DNA of 64,000 nucleotides from an uncultured Alphaproteobacteria bacterium (GCA_958296285.1 OY282459.1:446367-510366); one strand, 5' to 3'; shown: positions 44,711 through 57,290, counted from the first letter of the stretch. The notes: a model not told the origin generated them from the letters alone. Made by a program: numbers and translations.

Positions 44711-45990
44711 CTATGGACGACACTGCCCATCGCCGCGAACGACATATTTAAAAGACGTCAACTGCTCAAGACCAATCGGCCCGCGCGCGTGAAAACGCCC
44801 GGTGCCAATCCCAATCTCCGCGCCCATGCCAAACTCGCCGCCATCGGCAAACTGCGTGGATGCGTTCCGCATGACAATCGCGCTATCCACATGGAGAAGA
44901 AAACGCTCGGCGCGATCGTCATCTTCCGTCAAAATCGCCTCCGTATGCCCCGATCCATAACGCCTGATATGTCGGATCGCCTCATCCACGCCCTCCACGA
45001 TCTTGACGCTGATGATGGGCGCGAGATACTCCCTATGCCAATCCTCCTCGCTCGCCGGAACGAGGGACGGATCTATCCGCCGCGCCTCCTCATCAGCGCG
45101 AATCTCGCAGCCCGCCTCTTTGAGCGTCTTCAAGAGAAGGGCGAAGCCCGCAGCGTCCCACGCCCTGTCTATCAGAAGAGTCTCCGCCGCGCCGCAAATG
45201 CCTGTCCGCCGCATTTTGGCATTAAGAGCCACCGCGATCGCCTTCTCCGCATTGGCGGCGCGATCAATATAAACATGACAAACGCCCTCCAAATGGGCGA
45301 AGACCGGCACCCGCGCCTCCTCCATGACGCGGCGGACAAGAGACGCGCCGCCGCGCGGGACAATCACGTCCATCGCGCCGGACAAGCCCCGCAGCATATG
45401 CCCGACGACAGCGCGATCGCCCAGCGGCGCCATCTGAATGGCGGTCGGCGGAAGGGCGGCGCTCCGAAGCCCGGCGACCAAAGAGCGATGAAGCGCCAAA
45501 CTGGAATGACGACTCTCAGAACCAGCGCGCAAAATAGACGCGTTCCCAGCTTTGAGCGCCAGCGCGCCGGCATCCGCCGTCACATTCGGACGACTCTCAT
45601 AAATGATGCCAATGACGCCCAAAGGCGTTCTTAGGCGCGAAATCCGAAGCCCATTCGGGCGCGTCCATGACGCGATCTCCTCGCCGACAGGATCGGGAAG
45701 TTCGGCGATCTCCTCCAGCGCCCTCGCTGTTTCTTCAAGGCGCGCCTCGTCCAGTTTGAGCCTGTCCTTCTTGGAATCGGACAAAGACGCCGCCTCTTCC
45801 ATGTCCAAGCGGTTGGCGTCCAAGATGAGAGAAGCGGAGGCGCGAATGTCGGAGGCGGCGGCGCGGAGCGCGCCGTTTTTCGCCTCGGTGGAGGCGGTCG
45901 CCACAAGCGCCGCCGCCTCGCGCGCCGCCTTCCCCAAAGCGTCCATTGTCTCGGCGATCGGAATGTCAGACGCGGCTCGCGCTGCCAAAC

Positions 45991-45994
<4 letters not shown>
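44711..45994 (-). CDS. proA: Gamma-glutamyl phosphate reductase
   Basis: NADPH-dependent second step of proline synthesis. It has 427 residues. [80 protein letters not shown], the Cys region [16 protein letters not shown] and [20 protein letters not shown] are diagnostic. Start overlaps the proB stop (ATGA). Confidence 0.97.
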
Positions 45995-48861
<2,867 letters not shown>

Positions 48862-49004
48862 GGGGCTTTTCCAAGAAAAGAGAGGGTTTCACTATATCGG
48901 GCGCGCCTGCGCTGTCAAGGCGGAAAGCGCCCCTCTCTAAGAAGCGGGAGGCGCTCTTCGCTTTTTCGTCATTCCGCAGAATGTGAAAGGGCGTGTGCTT
49001 AAAA

Positions 49005-51857
49005 ATGTCTTATAGAAGGTTTGTCCCCGCGCCAAGCCAAGACTCGCCCTTCTCGCCCCCACTCGCCCCCACTCTCCCCATGTCGCGCATTTCCTCTGCT
49101 CCCCCCGCCGCCCCTTCGCCGCCGCCGCGCCAAGCGCGGACACGCCCCGCGCCAAAAGACGGCGCGATGCCGGCCGGCGATCGCTGGATCAAAGTGCAAT
49201 TCATTGACAGGGCGAAAGCCGAGACCGGCAAAGACGGCGCGCCGCGCTATCGCTTCGCAGAGCGCGACTATCACAATATTGTCTGGCGGGACACGGGAGA
49301 CGCGCTGGAACTGCATGATCGCGTTGTGGCGCAAACCCTCGCCGACAAAATCCGCCCCCGCGACACGCAGCCCGCCCCGGACGCCAAGCGCCTCGCCCAA
49401 ACCAAAGAGGGGGGCGAGATTCATCTCCAAGGCGATATGATGATCTCGGAAAGGGATCTGAAACTAGCCCGCCTCGTCTATGACAAGAGGGGCGCGGATC
49501 ATTTCCCCAATCTCTTTCAGGAAAGAGGGCTGCGCGTGCCGCCGCAGCCGACTCTCTCGGATTTGATTTCGGACGCCGGCGACATTCTCTTTCGCCGCAC
49601 AGTGGAGGCGCGGATGGAGGAGACTGAGATGCCTCCCCTCGCCCGCGACAATCTAGGACAGGCGATGGATTATCTGCAGGAGGCGCGCGAGGATTTGACG
49701 AGATTGGAGACGATGGGGGCGAAACTCCATCAAGGGAAACTAAGCGGGAAAGATTACGGTCATTTCGCGCAGAGTCTGCACGCTTATAAGGAGAATTTCC
49801 CGCTTCTGTTGGATTATCTGTCGCAAATCCGCCAGCGCCCCGATTTGACGCCGGAGCAGATTGAAGCGCTGCAAGCCGTGGAGACTCGCGCCGCGGACGC
49901 CCATATGGCGCTGGCCGATCTGATGACGCTCCATGCGGAGCATCTGCCTGACGCGCCGCCGCTCTCGCGCGCCGATCGCCGCGGCGCTCTTCAATTGGAC
50001 GCCGAGGCGATGCGAAACGCTCTTGGGCTGATGGCGGCGCGCAGCCCGGAAGACGCCCTCCTCCAAGAGAGCTGCCGCCGTTTGGATCCTCTCCTAGAGG
50101 CGCATGGGGAGCGGCTGGGGCGCGTCTCGGCGGATGAGCCTCCTGACGATCTCGCCCTCGCCCTCCGACTGCCTCTGACGAAGAAAGGCGAGGCGGCGTC
50201 CGCCGACAGGGAGGCGCTGAAGAGCCGCTTTGACGAAGCCTATCGGAGGGACGCGCCGCCCATGCCCTCCCTCCATCCCCGCATGACGCAGGAGCAAATG
50301 CTCTCGCTTTTCGTCAGACATGAAATGGCGCGGGACGGCGTGGACGCCAAAACGTTGGGCAATCTGAAAAGCCTCTTTGAGCGCGGGCGCGTTCAGGCGA
50401 TGGAAGAGAAGCCGTGGCCGAAAATAGAGCGCGAGATTCTCTGCCAGCGCGGCAGGAAAGAGATGAGTTTCCGATCCGTCATTGAGCCTGCCGGGCTTCT
50501 CTCCAAGCGCCTTTCCGATCCCTATTTGGGGCGCGGCATTGTCGCCTCGGACAGACTCCAATATAAGCACGCCGTCAATCTGGCGCAGAGCAAACTTTAC
50601 GGCGAGAAAGGCGAACTCCTTTATGCCGGGCACAGAATGGGCGTCCTTGACCCCTATGAGATGACGCCGAAACATTTGGCGGGACTCTCGGACGCTGAGC
50701 TGGAGGCGATGATGAAAGATCTCGTCATAGACGGCGGTCTGCGCTCGGAATCGCCCGGGCGTCTTGTTCAGCGTTTTCGCTCTTCTCTTGCGGAGCGGCG
50801 GCGTCTCTCATCTTTGATGCGGCGCGAAGGCGCGCGGCGGCAGGCGCGGGACTTGGCGGCGACAATGCTCTTGAACGATCCGGAAAAACTCAAAATGGCG
50901 ATGCAGGGCGAGACGGTGGAGATGCCGATCACCTCCATCTCGCTGATGACGCCGGACTATCTCCGCCGTTTGGGCAAGCCTGCGGGCGATGAGCAGACCA
51001 TGCTGAAAACCCAGCGGGACGCGCTGGAAAGCCTCGCCAATCAGGGCAAGCCGATCACGGTCGCGATTCGCAACCAGCATGGAATTCTGCAGGAGGCGAG
51101 AATGCGCGTCCGCCCGCGAATCTTAAGTTTCGGCGTCAATGCCGGCGCGCTCCGCTCTTACAAAAAACTGCCCGGCAATCGCGAGCCTCTGTTCCGCCGT
51201 CTGATGGGCTGGGGCTTCTCCGCCAAAATGAACGATCCCGTCCTCTCCGATCTGTTGGGCAAGCGCGGCGACATTCTGCTGGGGGGCGAGGTGGCGCGGG
51301 AGATTGGCGCGTCCCGCCGCCGCCTGAATCAGATGGCTTCGGAATTGGCGGGTCTCTCGCCCTCCTCCGCCAATCACGGCAAGCGCCGCGCCGCGCTTTT
51401 GGCGCGGATGGAGGGCGAGACCGCGCGCATGGAAAGGCTGCACCAGCTGGGACAGCAGACCAAGCAAATGTGGCGGGACGCCTCCTATTTGGAAGAAGGG
51501 CAGGATCCTTACGACATGGTCGCGCGGCTCTCGGCGCTGGCTTTCCTTCTGGGGCAGAAGCCCGTCGTCAATTGCAAGAGCGGCAAAGACAGGACAGGCG
51601 CGCTGGACAGCGCCGTCAAAGATCTTTTGGCAGGCGCCGAACTTCACGGCAGCGTCCATCAGCCCGGCATCCCGCCCGACAGCGAGAGCCGCCGCCGCCG
51701 CGCCGCCTTCAATCTCCGCGCCGGATCCATGGAGATGCAGCGCTACAACACCGGACTCCCGGGCTATAAGACCGAAGGCGTGCCAAGCCTGATGAAACTG
51801 ATGGAAGAGCAAGCCGTTCCTGTCTATCGCGGCGGCTCGGCTTTCGTCAAAGGCTAG
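49005..51857 (+). CDS. SopB/IpgD-like inositol phosphate phosphatase, T3SS effector
   Basis: A 950-residue protein from the ATG at 49005 (GTG at 48993 or ATG at 49080 also possible; no strong ribosome-binding site). Two hallmarks of the SopB/IpgD family are present: the FGVN motif (ILSFGVNAGALRSYKKLPG, about residue 709) and the C-x5-R active site VVNCKSGKDRTGALDS with Cys near residue 857. The end, MEMQRYNTGLPGYKTEGVPS, also resembles SopB. These enzymes dephosphorylate host phosphoinositides such as PI(4,5)P2. The N-terminal 600 residues are helical and much longer than in SopB (about 560 residues in total), with a Pro/Ala/Ser-rich start suited to a secretion signal. It opens the T3SS locus next to rplU. 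Confidence 0.88.
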   Translation: MSYRRFVPAPSQDSPFSPPLAPTLPMSRISSAPPAAPSPPPRQARTRPAPKDGAMPAGDRWIKVQFIDRAKAETGKDGAPRYRFAERDYHNIVWRDTGDALELHDRVVAQTLADKIRPRDTQPAPDAKRLAQTKEGGEIHLQGDMMISERDLKLARLVYDKRGADHFPNLFQERGLRVPPQPTLSDLISDAGDILFRRTVEARMEETEMPPLARDNLGQAMDYLQEAREDLTRLETMGAKLHQGKLSGKDYGHFAQSLHAYKENFPLLLDYLSQIRQRPDLTPEQIEALQAVETRAADAHMALADLMTLHAEHLPDAPPLSRADRRGALQLDAEAMRNALGLMAARSPEDALLQESCRRLDPLLEAHGERLGRVSADEPPDDLALALRLPLTKKGEAASADREALKSRFDEAYRRDAPPMPSLHPRMTQEQMLSLFVRHEMARDGVDAKTLGNLKSLFERGRVQAMEEKPWPKIEREILCQRGRKEMSFRSVIEPAGLLSKRLSDPYLGRGIVASDRLQYKHAVNLAQSKLYGEKGELLYAGHRMGVLDPYEMTPKHLAGLSDAELEAMMKDLVIDGGLRSESPGRLVQRFRSSLAERRRLSSLMRREGARRQARDLAATMLLNDPEKLKMAMQGETVEMPITSISLMTPDYLRRLGKPAGDEQTMLKTQRDALESLANQGKPITVAIRNQHGILQEARMRVRPRILSFGVNAGALRSYKKLPGNREPLFRRLMGWGFSAKMNDPVLSDLLGKRGDILLGGEVAREIGASRRRLNQMASELAGLSPSSANHGKRRAALLARMEGETARMERLHQLGQQTKQMWRDASYLEEGQDPYDMVARLSALAFLLGQKPVVNCKSGKDRTGALDSAVKDLLAGAELHGSVHQPGIPPDSESRRRRAAFNLRAGSMEMQRYNTGLPGYKTEGVPSLMKLMEEQAVPVYRGGSAFVKG

Positions 51858-52021
51858 GGGCATGCGGCGCGATTCTTCACTTCCCATAAACAAAAAGGGA
51901 GAAGAGAGGACAAGACCGCTCTCCCGCCTGTAAGGTCGTGAGGCGTTTTTCGTCAAGGGCGGAAACTCCCCCCCTGAACGCCCTCAAGAGACGGGAAAGA
52001 AGGACTCATAAGGAGAATCTC

Positions 52022-52723
52022 ATGTCAGGCTGGCAAACTTCAGGCAGTTGGATGTCGTCATCGCAGCAGCAGCGCGCGCAGGCGATGGTGGATGCGTTGA
52101 GGCAGACGCCGCCGCAGGATAGAGCCGCCCTCAACACGCCCTCCTCCAATGCTCCTTCCCAGCCCGCCGCCCCCCCCGCGCCGCCGCTCAATCCGAATGT
52201 CGTGACCGTCTCGGAGAATGGGAAGTTTCTCATTCATGGACGCTCCTACGATCTGCTGGGTCTCATCTTCATGGTGCAGAAAGCCGCCTCGCAGCACGCC
52301 AAAGAGCGCCTCGCGCTCTCCGTTCAGGATCTGCAGGACGCCAACGACAAATCCAAGCGCGCCACCGACTGGCTCAACCAGCTCCGCGCCAAGCGCCCCG
52401 CCGACAGCGACGGCACCGTCAAAGCCACCGATCTCATCGCCATAGAAAACAACTATGTCCGCAAATACGGCTCAAACCCATGGGTCGACACCGGCACGAG
52501 AGCGATGGCCAACAAGAAGGCGACGGACACTTACACGCAGTCCGAAGTGGATCAGATGATTGAAGGCACCAAATCCTATATGAGCACGATCAACAACGAT
52601 CAGCAGATGATCCAGCTGGACACCGAGCGCTACACCCACATGGTGGATGAAACCTCCGAATCCATGGCCTCCATTGAGAAGGCGATGGCGAACGCGATTG
52701 AGAGCGTCATCAGCAAAATCTAG
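52022..52723 (+). CDS. Probable T3SS tip/filament protein (EspA/SseB-like)
   Basis: A 233-residue protein with an AAGGAG ribosome-binding site. N-terminus is Ser/Gln/Pro/Ala-rich without a signal peptide (MSGWQTSGSWMSSSQQQRAQ), as in secreted T3SS substrates. The rest is helical, with a hydrophobic start YDLLGLIFMVQKAASQHAKE and a coiled C-terminus ending ESMASIEKAMANAIESVISK. Size, architecture and position ahead of a translocator chaperone fit the EspA/SseB group. Assignment is by architecture and context, so a different translocator role is possible. A 164-base gap upstream may carry the operon promoter. Confidence 0.6.
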   Translation: MSGWQTSGSWMSSSQQQRAQAMVDALRQTPPQDRAALNTPSSNAPSQPAAPPAPPLNPNVVTVSENGKFLIHGRSYDLLGLIFMVQKAASQHAKERLALSVQDLQDANDKSKRATDWLNQLRAKRPADSDGTVKATDLIAIENNYVRKYGSNPWVDTGTRAMANKKATDTYTQSEVDQMIEGTKSYMSTINNDQQMIQLDTERYTHMVDETSESMASIEKAMANAIESVISKI

Positions 52724-52738
52724 CGGCGAGCGAAGAGC

Positions 52739-53272
52739 ATGGAAGAGAGAAAAGAAAAAGGAGTCGCCAATCTCCAAGAGAGCATGGAAGGCGCGGTCGC
52801 ACGCGCGATGGCGTCCGTGGAGAATGGGGTCGGCATCGCGCCTTTCATCGGCATGGATGAGGATCAATGCGAGGCGGTCTACGCGCTGGGCCATCGGCGC
52901 TACGCGCGGCAGGATTATCAGGGCGCGGAGGAGATTTTCGCGTGGCTCTGCGGCATTGCCGGCGTGAATGGACGTTTCCTCAAAGCGCTCGCGGCGGCTA
53001 GAAAGATGCAGGGCAAGCATGAGGAGGCGCTGAACGCCTACGCGCTCGCCGCCTTCGCCGATTTTTCTGATCCCGAACCGTCTTTTCACGCCGCCGAATG
53101 CCTCTTTCGGATGGGCGAGATGAAGAGAACGCGCCACGCCCTCCTCGCCGCCCGAGAGCAAGCCGAAGCGCTGGGCGATCATGAGGCGATGATCGCGCGG
53201 ATTGACGAAATGCTTCCCCTCGTCCCGGAAAGCGCCGCCGAGAGAGAGGAGGGAGACGCGCCCCATGTCTAA
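52739..53272 (+). CDS. T3SS translocator chaperone, SycD/LcrH/CesD type
   Basis: A 177-residue TPR protein. Three TPR-like units start at VYALGHRRYARQDYQGAEEI, FLKALAAARKMQGKHEEALN and EPSFHAAECLFRMGEMKRTR, as in class II chaperones that bind the pore translocators in the cytoplasm. The extension before the first TPR (MEERKEKGVANLQESMEGAV) is typical. Located between the tip-like protein and the pore protein genes. Its end overlaps the next gene by eight bases. Confidence 0.85.
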   Translation: MEERKEKGVANLQESMEGAVARAMASVENGVGIAPFIGMDEDQCEAVYALGHRRYARQDYQGAEEIFAWLCGIAGVNGRFLKALAAARKMQGKHEEALNAYALAAFADFSDPEPSFHAAECLFRMGEMKRTRHALLAAREQAEALGDHEAMIARIDEMLPLVPESAAEREEGDAPHV

Positions 53273-53636
53273 TCCTTCTTCGGAGAATTCCGATTTCCTC
53301 CCCCATCTGCCGCCGCCGCCCGCCATTCCGCAGGACGCGTCAGACGAAGCGGCGCGAGCGGCGCGCCATGACGCGATGGACGCATGGCTGGAGGCGATGA
53401 GCCGCCATCAGCGGGCGCTGGAGAGCTGGTCGGTTTTTGAGAGCATGAAAAAACGTCTGGAAGCCCGAGGGCTTGAAATCCCGAAAGATTTCGTCCCCCC
53501 TCCGCAATTCCACGAAGAGCTTCGCGCCGCCATGCAGGAGCTGATTGACAGATTCCACGATTTCGCGACCCGCCCCGCCTCAACCCTCTCCGCGCGCAAG
53601 GGCGCGAAGCGGAAGAGCGCGATGCAATCCATCTAG
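53265..53636 (+). CDS. Hypothetical protein in the T3SS operon
   Basis: A 123-residue protein starting in the overlap with the first chaperone. Pro-rich N-terminus (FLPHLPPPPAIPQDAS) and a helical acidic body (AWLEAMSRHQRALESWSVFE) ending in a basic tail (SARKGAKRKSAMQS). I recognise no family. Size, charge and place between two chaperones fit a small T3SS accessory or substrate. Confidence 0.75.
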   Translation: MSNPSSENSDFLPHLPPPPAIPQDASDEAARAARHDAMDAWLEAMSRHQRALESWSVFESMKKRLEARGLEIPKDFVPPPQFHEELRAAMQELIDRFHDFATRPASTLSARKGAKRKSAMQSI

Positions 53637-53649
53637 GAAGGAAAGAGAC

Positions 53650-54201
53650 ATGGCGAAAAAATCCCCGACACGCCAAGAGAGGCGCGAAAAAACTTCGCTT
53701 CCCGCGTCAAGACGCCCCGCCCCCGCCCCCGCCGTCATCTCTTTGGAGACGGCGGCAGTCCGAATCCAACAGGGCGGCGATCTGGCGGAGATTCGCGGGC
53801 TGAACGACAAAGCCCAAGCCTTCATCTATGCCTACGCCTCCATGCATTTCCAAAGAGGCGATTATGAGACGGCAAGGCGAGGCTTCCGCTTCCTCTGCGC
53901 GCATAAGCATCGGGAGCCGGATATGTGGCTGGCGCTGGCGCGATCCGTCATGGCGGGGCGGGATTATCGGGAGGCTCTGCGCGCCTATTTGATGGCGCTT
54001 CATCTGCGCCCTGCCGGCGGCGTTTGTTTGGAGGCGGCGCGCTGCTGTTTGGCGCTGGCTGCCGCCGCCGAGGCGGAGGCTTTTCTCAGAGCCGCCGAGA
54101 GTTTCATCGGCGAGGAGGAGACCCCTCTCTTCCATGAGATCGCGTCTCTGAAGCGGGAAATCCAAGAAGGCGCGGCAGGGGTGGCGGACGCTGCGTCATG
54201 A
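53650..54201 (+). CDS. Second T3SS TPR chaperone
   Basis: A 183-residue protein with an AGGAAGGAAAGAG leader. After a basic, Pro/Ala-rich head it has TPR-like repeats (YAYASMHFQRGDYETARRGF, WLALARSVMAGRDYREALRA, CLEAARCCLALAAAAEAEAF). It overlaps the start of the pore translocator SctE gene by four bases, which suggests SctE as its partner. The head contains the short repeat GCGTCAAGACGCC (residues SRRPAPAP). Confidence 0.82.
   Translation: MAKKSPTRQERREKTSLPASRRPAPAPAVISLETAAVRIQQGGDLAEIRGLNDKAQAFIYAYASMHFQRGDYETARRGFRFLCAHKHREPDMWLALARSVMAGRDYREALRAYLMALHLRPAGGVCLEAARCCLALAAAAEAEAFLRAAESFIGEEETPLFHEIASLKREIQEGAAGVADAAS
53704..53733 (+). repeat. Short dispersed repeat in the second TPR chaperone
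   Basis: GCGTCAAGACGCC with a CCGCCCCCGCC tail, in frame, encoding Ser-Arg-Arg-Pro-Ala in a non-conserved linker. Confidence 0.7.
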
Positions 54202-55298
54202 GCGATTTTTCTTCCATCCCTCCCGCCCATCTTCCGCAAGCGGCGGCCGCCGCCGCCGCGGCGGCGCAGCAGAAAGGCAGGGCGGAGAAAAAAGAGAGCG
54301 CCTCCAAAAGCGCCGCGACAAAGAGCGCGAAAGCCGTCTCGCGCAAAGATCAAAAGGCCGGCGCGCCCACCCCCGCCCAAAGCCCCGATCATGCCGAAAC
54401 GCAGCCCCTCTTCTTCACCACGCCCAATCTCCAAAAGCCTGTCTTGGATCAGGCGACGATCACCGCCCTCATCCATAAACTCACCGTCTCCTCCTTCAAC
54501 CAGCAGATCAACAGCGAGAAGAGCGTTTCTAAAGCCGAGCAGCAGAAAATGAAGTCGCTGCATGATCAGAATGTCAAGAAATTGCAGGACGCGATAGACA
54601 AAGCCAATAAAAGCAAACAGGGCGGGCTTATCGCGCAGATTTTCGGATGGATTGGCGCGATCCTCGGCATGATTTTGGGGGTCGTCTTGACGATCGTCTC
54701 TTTCGGGACAGGCTCGCCGGTCGCGGGGACCTTGATCGCGACAAGCCTCGCCATCGCCATCACCATGACCGTCCTGCAAGCCACAGGCGGCATGGACGCC
54801 ATCGTCAAAGGCATCGCCAAGGGAATCGCCAGCGCGATGGTCGCCAATGGCGCGTCTCCGAAAGAGGCGAAGCGCGTCTCGCAGATCATCGCGCAGGTTC
54901 TGATCACGGTGGTCGTCTTGGCGGTGCAGATCGTTTTGGCTGTCGGGACGTTCGGCGCCGGCGTGGGCGACCTCGCCAATGAGCTCGCGCAAAAAGTTCT
55001 GAACATCACGACGAAGGTCGTGGCTGTCGCCTCCGCTCTTCTGCAGATCGGATCGGCGGAAGTGCAGGTCGGCAGCGACATCCTTCAATATCGCGCCGGC
55101 GCGGATCAGGCGGATGTCGCCAAGAACAAGGCCTTTATGAAAAAAATGGAGGCGCTCATCAAATCCGAGCAGACGACCTTGAAAGAGATCGTCAATGCGA
55201 TGATGGGCATCCAAGACAGGATGGGGCGGATGGTGCGCGATGAGAATGAGAATCGCGAAACGCTCGCCGACATCAACACGCAGCGCAGCGCCGTTTGA
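54198..55298 (+). CDS. sctE: T3SS major pore translocator, SctE (YopB/SseC/IpaB-like)
   Basis: A 366-residue secreted protein that inserts in the host membrane. Ala/Lys-rich N-terminus, coiled segment (SEKSVSKAEQQKMKSLHDQN), then two hydrophobic stretches, QIFGWIGAILGMILGVVLTI and VLITVVVLAVQIVLAVGTFG, separated by an amphipathic linker, and a C-terminal coil (KNKAFMKKMEALIKSEQTTL). This is the SseC/YopB layout. The two preceding TPR chaperones fit. Confidence 0.9.
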   Translation: MSDFSSIPPAHLPQAAAAAAAAAQQKGRAEKKESASKSAATKSAKAVSRKDQKAGAPTPAQSPDHAETQPLFFTTPNLQKPVLDQATITALIHKLTVSSFNQQINSEKSVSKAEQQKMKSLHDQNVKKLQDAIDKANKSKQGGLIAQIFGWIGAILGMILGVVLTIVSFGTGSPVAGTLIATSLAIAITMTVLQATGGMDAIVKGIAKGIASAMVANGASPKEAKRVSQIIAQVLITVVVLAVQIVLAVGTFGAGVGDLANELAQKVLNITTKVVAVASALLQIGSAEVQVGSDILQYRAGADQADVAKNKAFMKKMEALIKSEQTTLKEIVNAMMGIQDRMGRMVRDENENRETLADINTQRSAV

Positions 55299-55338
55299 GA
55301 AGGGCGCGGGCGTTTATTGAGAAGGAAGGAGACGGATC

Positions 55339-56067
55339 ATGGTGGACGGAGTATCAGGCGCGAGGAGACCTCTCGCGACAGGAAGCGCGGCGGAGACGGC
55401 CGCCGCCGCGAAGAGCGCGCGGCGCAGCCAAGCGCCCAGAGCCGATGGCGCGCCGCCGTTGGACGGCGCGTCCCCTCTTCCCGAAATGACGCCGCCTGAC
55501 GCGGCGTCCGGCGGCGAGGCTCTCTCTTCGCTTCGCTCTCTTCCTCAGATCGGCTTTTCCATGACGCAGCTGATCAAATTGGTCTTGGAACTCGCCAACC
55601 AAATGCACAAGACGGAGCGCGAGGAGAGCATGAAAGAAGCGGACGCCGCTCTGAAACTGGGCGAGGACGCCGCCGAAGACATCCGCGCCTCGGCGACCGA
55701 CACTCTCATTGGGGGTGCCATTGGCGCCAGCCTGAAGATTGTCGGCGCCGGCATCACGCTGGGCGGCGCGGCGAAGATGGCGGACGTCTCGGACACCCAA
55801 ACCGTCATGAACAAGATGATGGGCTATCAGGCGGCGGGGCAGATCGCCGGATCTTCGGGCGACTTCGGCGATTCCACGATGAAAGCCGAGGGGCAGGAAG
55901 CGCAAGCCGATCGCGAAGTTCATGAATCGCAGGGGCAGCGCCTCAAATCCGTTGAGGATTCCGAGCGGCAGGACGCTCAAGACGAGCAGCAGCTGATTCA
56001 GAGCATCATCCAGACTTTGGAGAAGCAGGAAGAAAGCCGCCACGAAGCCGTCCGCGCGACAGCCTAA
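55339..56067 (+). CDS. sctB: T3SS minor pore translocator, SctB (YopD/SseD/EspB-like)
   Basis: A 242-residue secreted protein following SctE. The Ser/Ala-rich head is followed by SMTQLIKLVLELANQMHKTE, a single hydrophobic segment, LIGGAIGASLKIVGAGITLG, and a long charged coiled C-terminal half (SEQ of Glu/Gln/Asp). One membrane segment plus coils is typical of the minor translocator. Ribosome-binding site AAGGAAGGAG. Confidence 0.8.
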   Translation: MVDGVSGARRPLATGSAAETAAAAKSARRSQAPRADGAPPLDGASPLPEMTPPDAASGGEALSSLRSLPQIGFSMTQLIKLVLELANQMHKTEREESMKEADAALKLGEDAAEDIRASATDTLIGGAIGASLKIVGAGITLGGAAKMADVSDTQTVMNKMMGYQAAGQIAGSSGDFGDSTMKAEGQEAQADREVHESQGQRLKSVEDSERQDAQDEQQLIQSIIQTLEKQEESRHEAVRATA

Positions 56068-56102
56068 TCCCCTTGATCCGAAAGAAGAAGGAGAAGCAGC
56101 CC

Positions 56103-56489
56103 ATGACCGACCAAAACAGAAAAAAAGAGAGGGACGAAGCCGATCGCATGATCATGGAGATAGGCTATATGGGCGCGCTCTCGGGCCTTCTGCCGCTGGC
56201 GGGCGACATTTTCGCCTTTTACGCCGATCAGGATTACGGCGGCGAGGCGGCGGAGATTGGTCGCGCCGTCTCCTGTCTCTGTCGGCGCGATGATGACGGC
56301 GCGGCGCGGATTTTGGAAAATCTCTTGGGGCGAAATGAGGATTGCGCCGAAGCGAAGGCGCTGTTGGCGCTCGCCTATCAAAGACAGAAAAAGCGCGGCG
56401 ATCGCGCGGCGGCGCTGATGAAGGAGCTGGAGATTCTGCCTGACGGAAATCCGGCGCGGAGTCTGGCGGCGCGGATCGGAAGATTTTAG
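56103..56489 (+). CDS. EscG/SctG-like TPR protein of the T3SS
   Basis: A 128-residue helical protein. IGYMGALSGLLPLAGDIFAF then two TPR-like pieces, EIGRAVSCLCRRDDDGAARI and AEAKALLALAYQRQKKRGDR. Family layout and position before sctJ match the YscG/EscG/HrpB1 group, which chaperone the needle subunit. The needle gene itself is not next to it in this window. It may also be a general T3SS accessory. Confidence 0.6.
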   Translation: MTDQNRKKERDEADRMIMEIGYMGALSGLLPLAGDIFAFYADQDYGGEAAEIGRAVSCLCRRDDDGAARILENLLGRNEDCAEAKALLALAYQRQKKRGDRAAALMKELEILPDGNPARSLAARIGRF

Positions 56490-56501
56490 AGGCAGGCGGG
56501 G

Positions 56502-57290
56502 TTGTCTTGGCGCGGCGATCTTCAGGGAGGACGGCGATGGCGGCGCGCGCTTTGCTGCGCCGCGGCGCTTCTCTCCCTGAGCGGCTGCAAGGTGGAACTT
56601 TACCGAAGCCTGCCGGCGCGCGAGGCGAACGACATGATCGCCATTTTGCGCATGAGCCACATCCCGTCCGAGAAGCGCGCCGAGAAAGGCGATCTCTACG
56701 GAGTCTATGTGGAGGATTTTTATTTCGCCGAAGCCGTCCAGCTCTTGAAAACGCGCGGCCATCCGAGGCGCGATCACGCCAATCTGGCTCAGCTCTTTGA
56801 GCCCTCCGGCCTTGTCCCGACCCCCTTTGAGGAGCGCGTCCGCTATATTTATGGCTTGTCGGAGGAGCTGGCCCACACCATCTCCCTCTTTGACGGCGTC
56901 ATGGACACCCGCGTCCATGTCGTTCTGCCCGAGGAGGGGCGCGCCGAGAATCATTACGGCAAGGCCTCCGTCTATGTGAAATATGATCAGCGGATTGACT
57001 TCAACGCGCTCATTCCGCGCGTCAAAAAACTGATCTCTGACGCCGTCCATGGCGTCCAATATGAGAATGTGGAGCTGCTGACCTCCCCGACTTACATTCC
57101 GCCCGTCTTGAAGAAGCGCGAGGGCTGGAATCTGCCGGGCGGCATTCATGTGGATCCGCTGCGCGAGGAGGCTTTTCTTTTTCTGGCCGGCGGGATAGCG
57201 GCGCTCATTCTCATTCCCAGCGCGATGGCGGCGATTTTCTTCATCCTCTTGGTGCGGGCGCGGCGCGAGGCGGGGGCGGCGCATGTTTGA
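56502..57290 (+). CDS. sctJ: T3SS inner-membrane ring lipoprotein SctJ
   Basis: A 262-residue lipoprotein that forms the inner-membrane ring. Lipobox LLSLSGCKVELY with Cys 29 after a basic, hydrophobic leader. YscJ/FliF-type ring domain: DMIAILRMSHIPSEKRAEKG, EERVRYIYGLSEELAHTISL and VMDTRVHVVLPEEGRAENHY then KASVYVKYD. C-terminal membrane span AFLFLAGGIAALILIPSAMA. The start is TTG at 56502, the only in-frame start that keeps the leader. Confidence 0.93.
   Translation: MSWRGDLQGGRRWRRALCCAAALLSLSGCKVELYRSLPAREANDMIAILRMSHIPSEKRAEKGDLYGVYVEDFYFAEAVQLLKTRGHPRRDHANLAQLFEPSGLVPTPFEERVRYIYGLSEELAHTISLFDGVMDTRVHVVLPEEGRAENHYGKASVYVKYDQRIDFNALIPRVKKLISDAVHGVQYENVELLTSPTYIPPVLKKREGWNLPGGIHVDPLREEAFLFLAGGIAALILIPSAMAAIFFILLVRARREAGAAHV

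Noticed and set aside
48862..49004. Attachment site or tRNA marking the left end of the T3SS island
   Set aside because: The gap shows neither tRNA nor flanking direct repeat; it is just the divergent promoter region of rplU and the effector gene.
51858..52021. Terminator hairpin between the effector and tip genes
   Set aside because: GGGAGA and TCTCCC can pair but there is no T-run, so termination is not supported.
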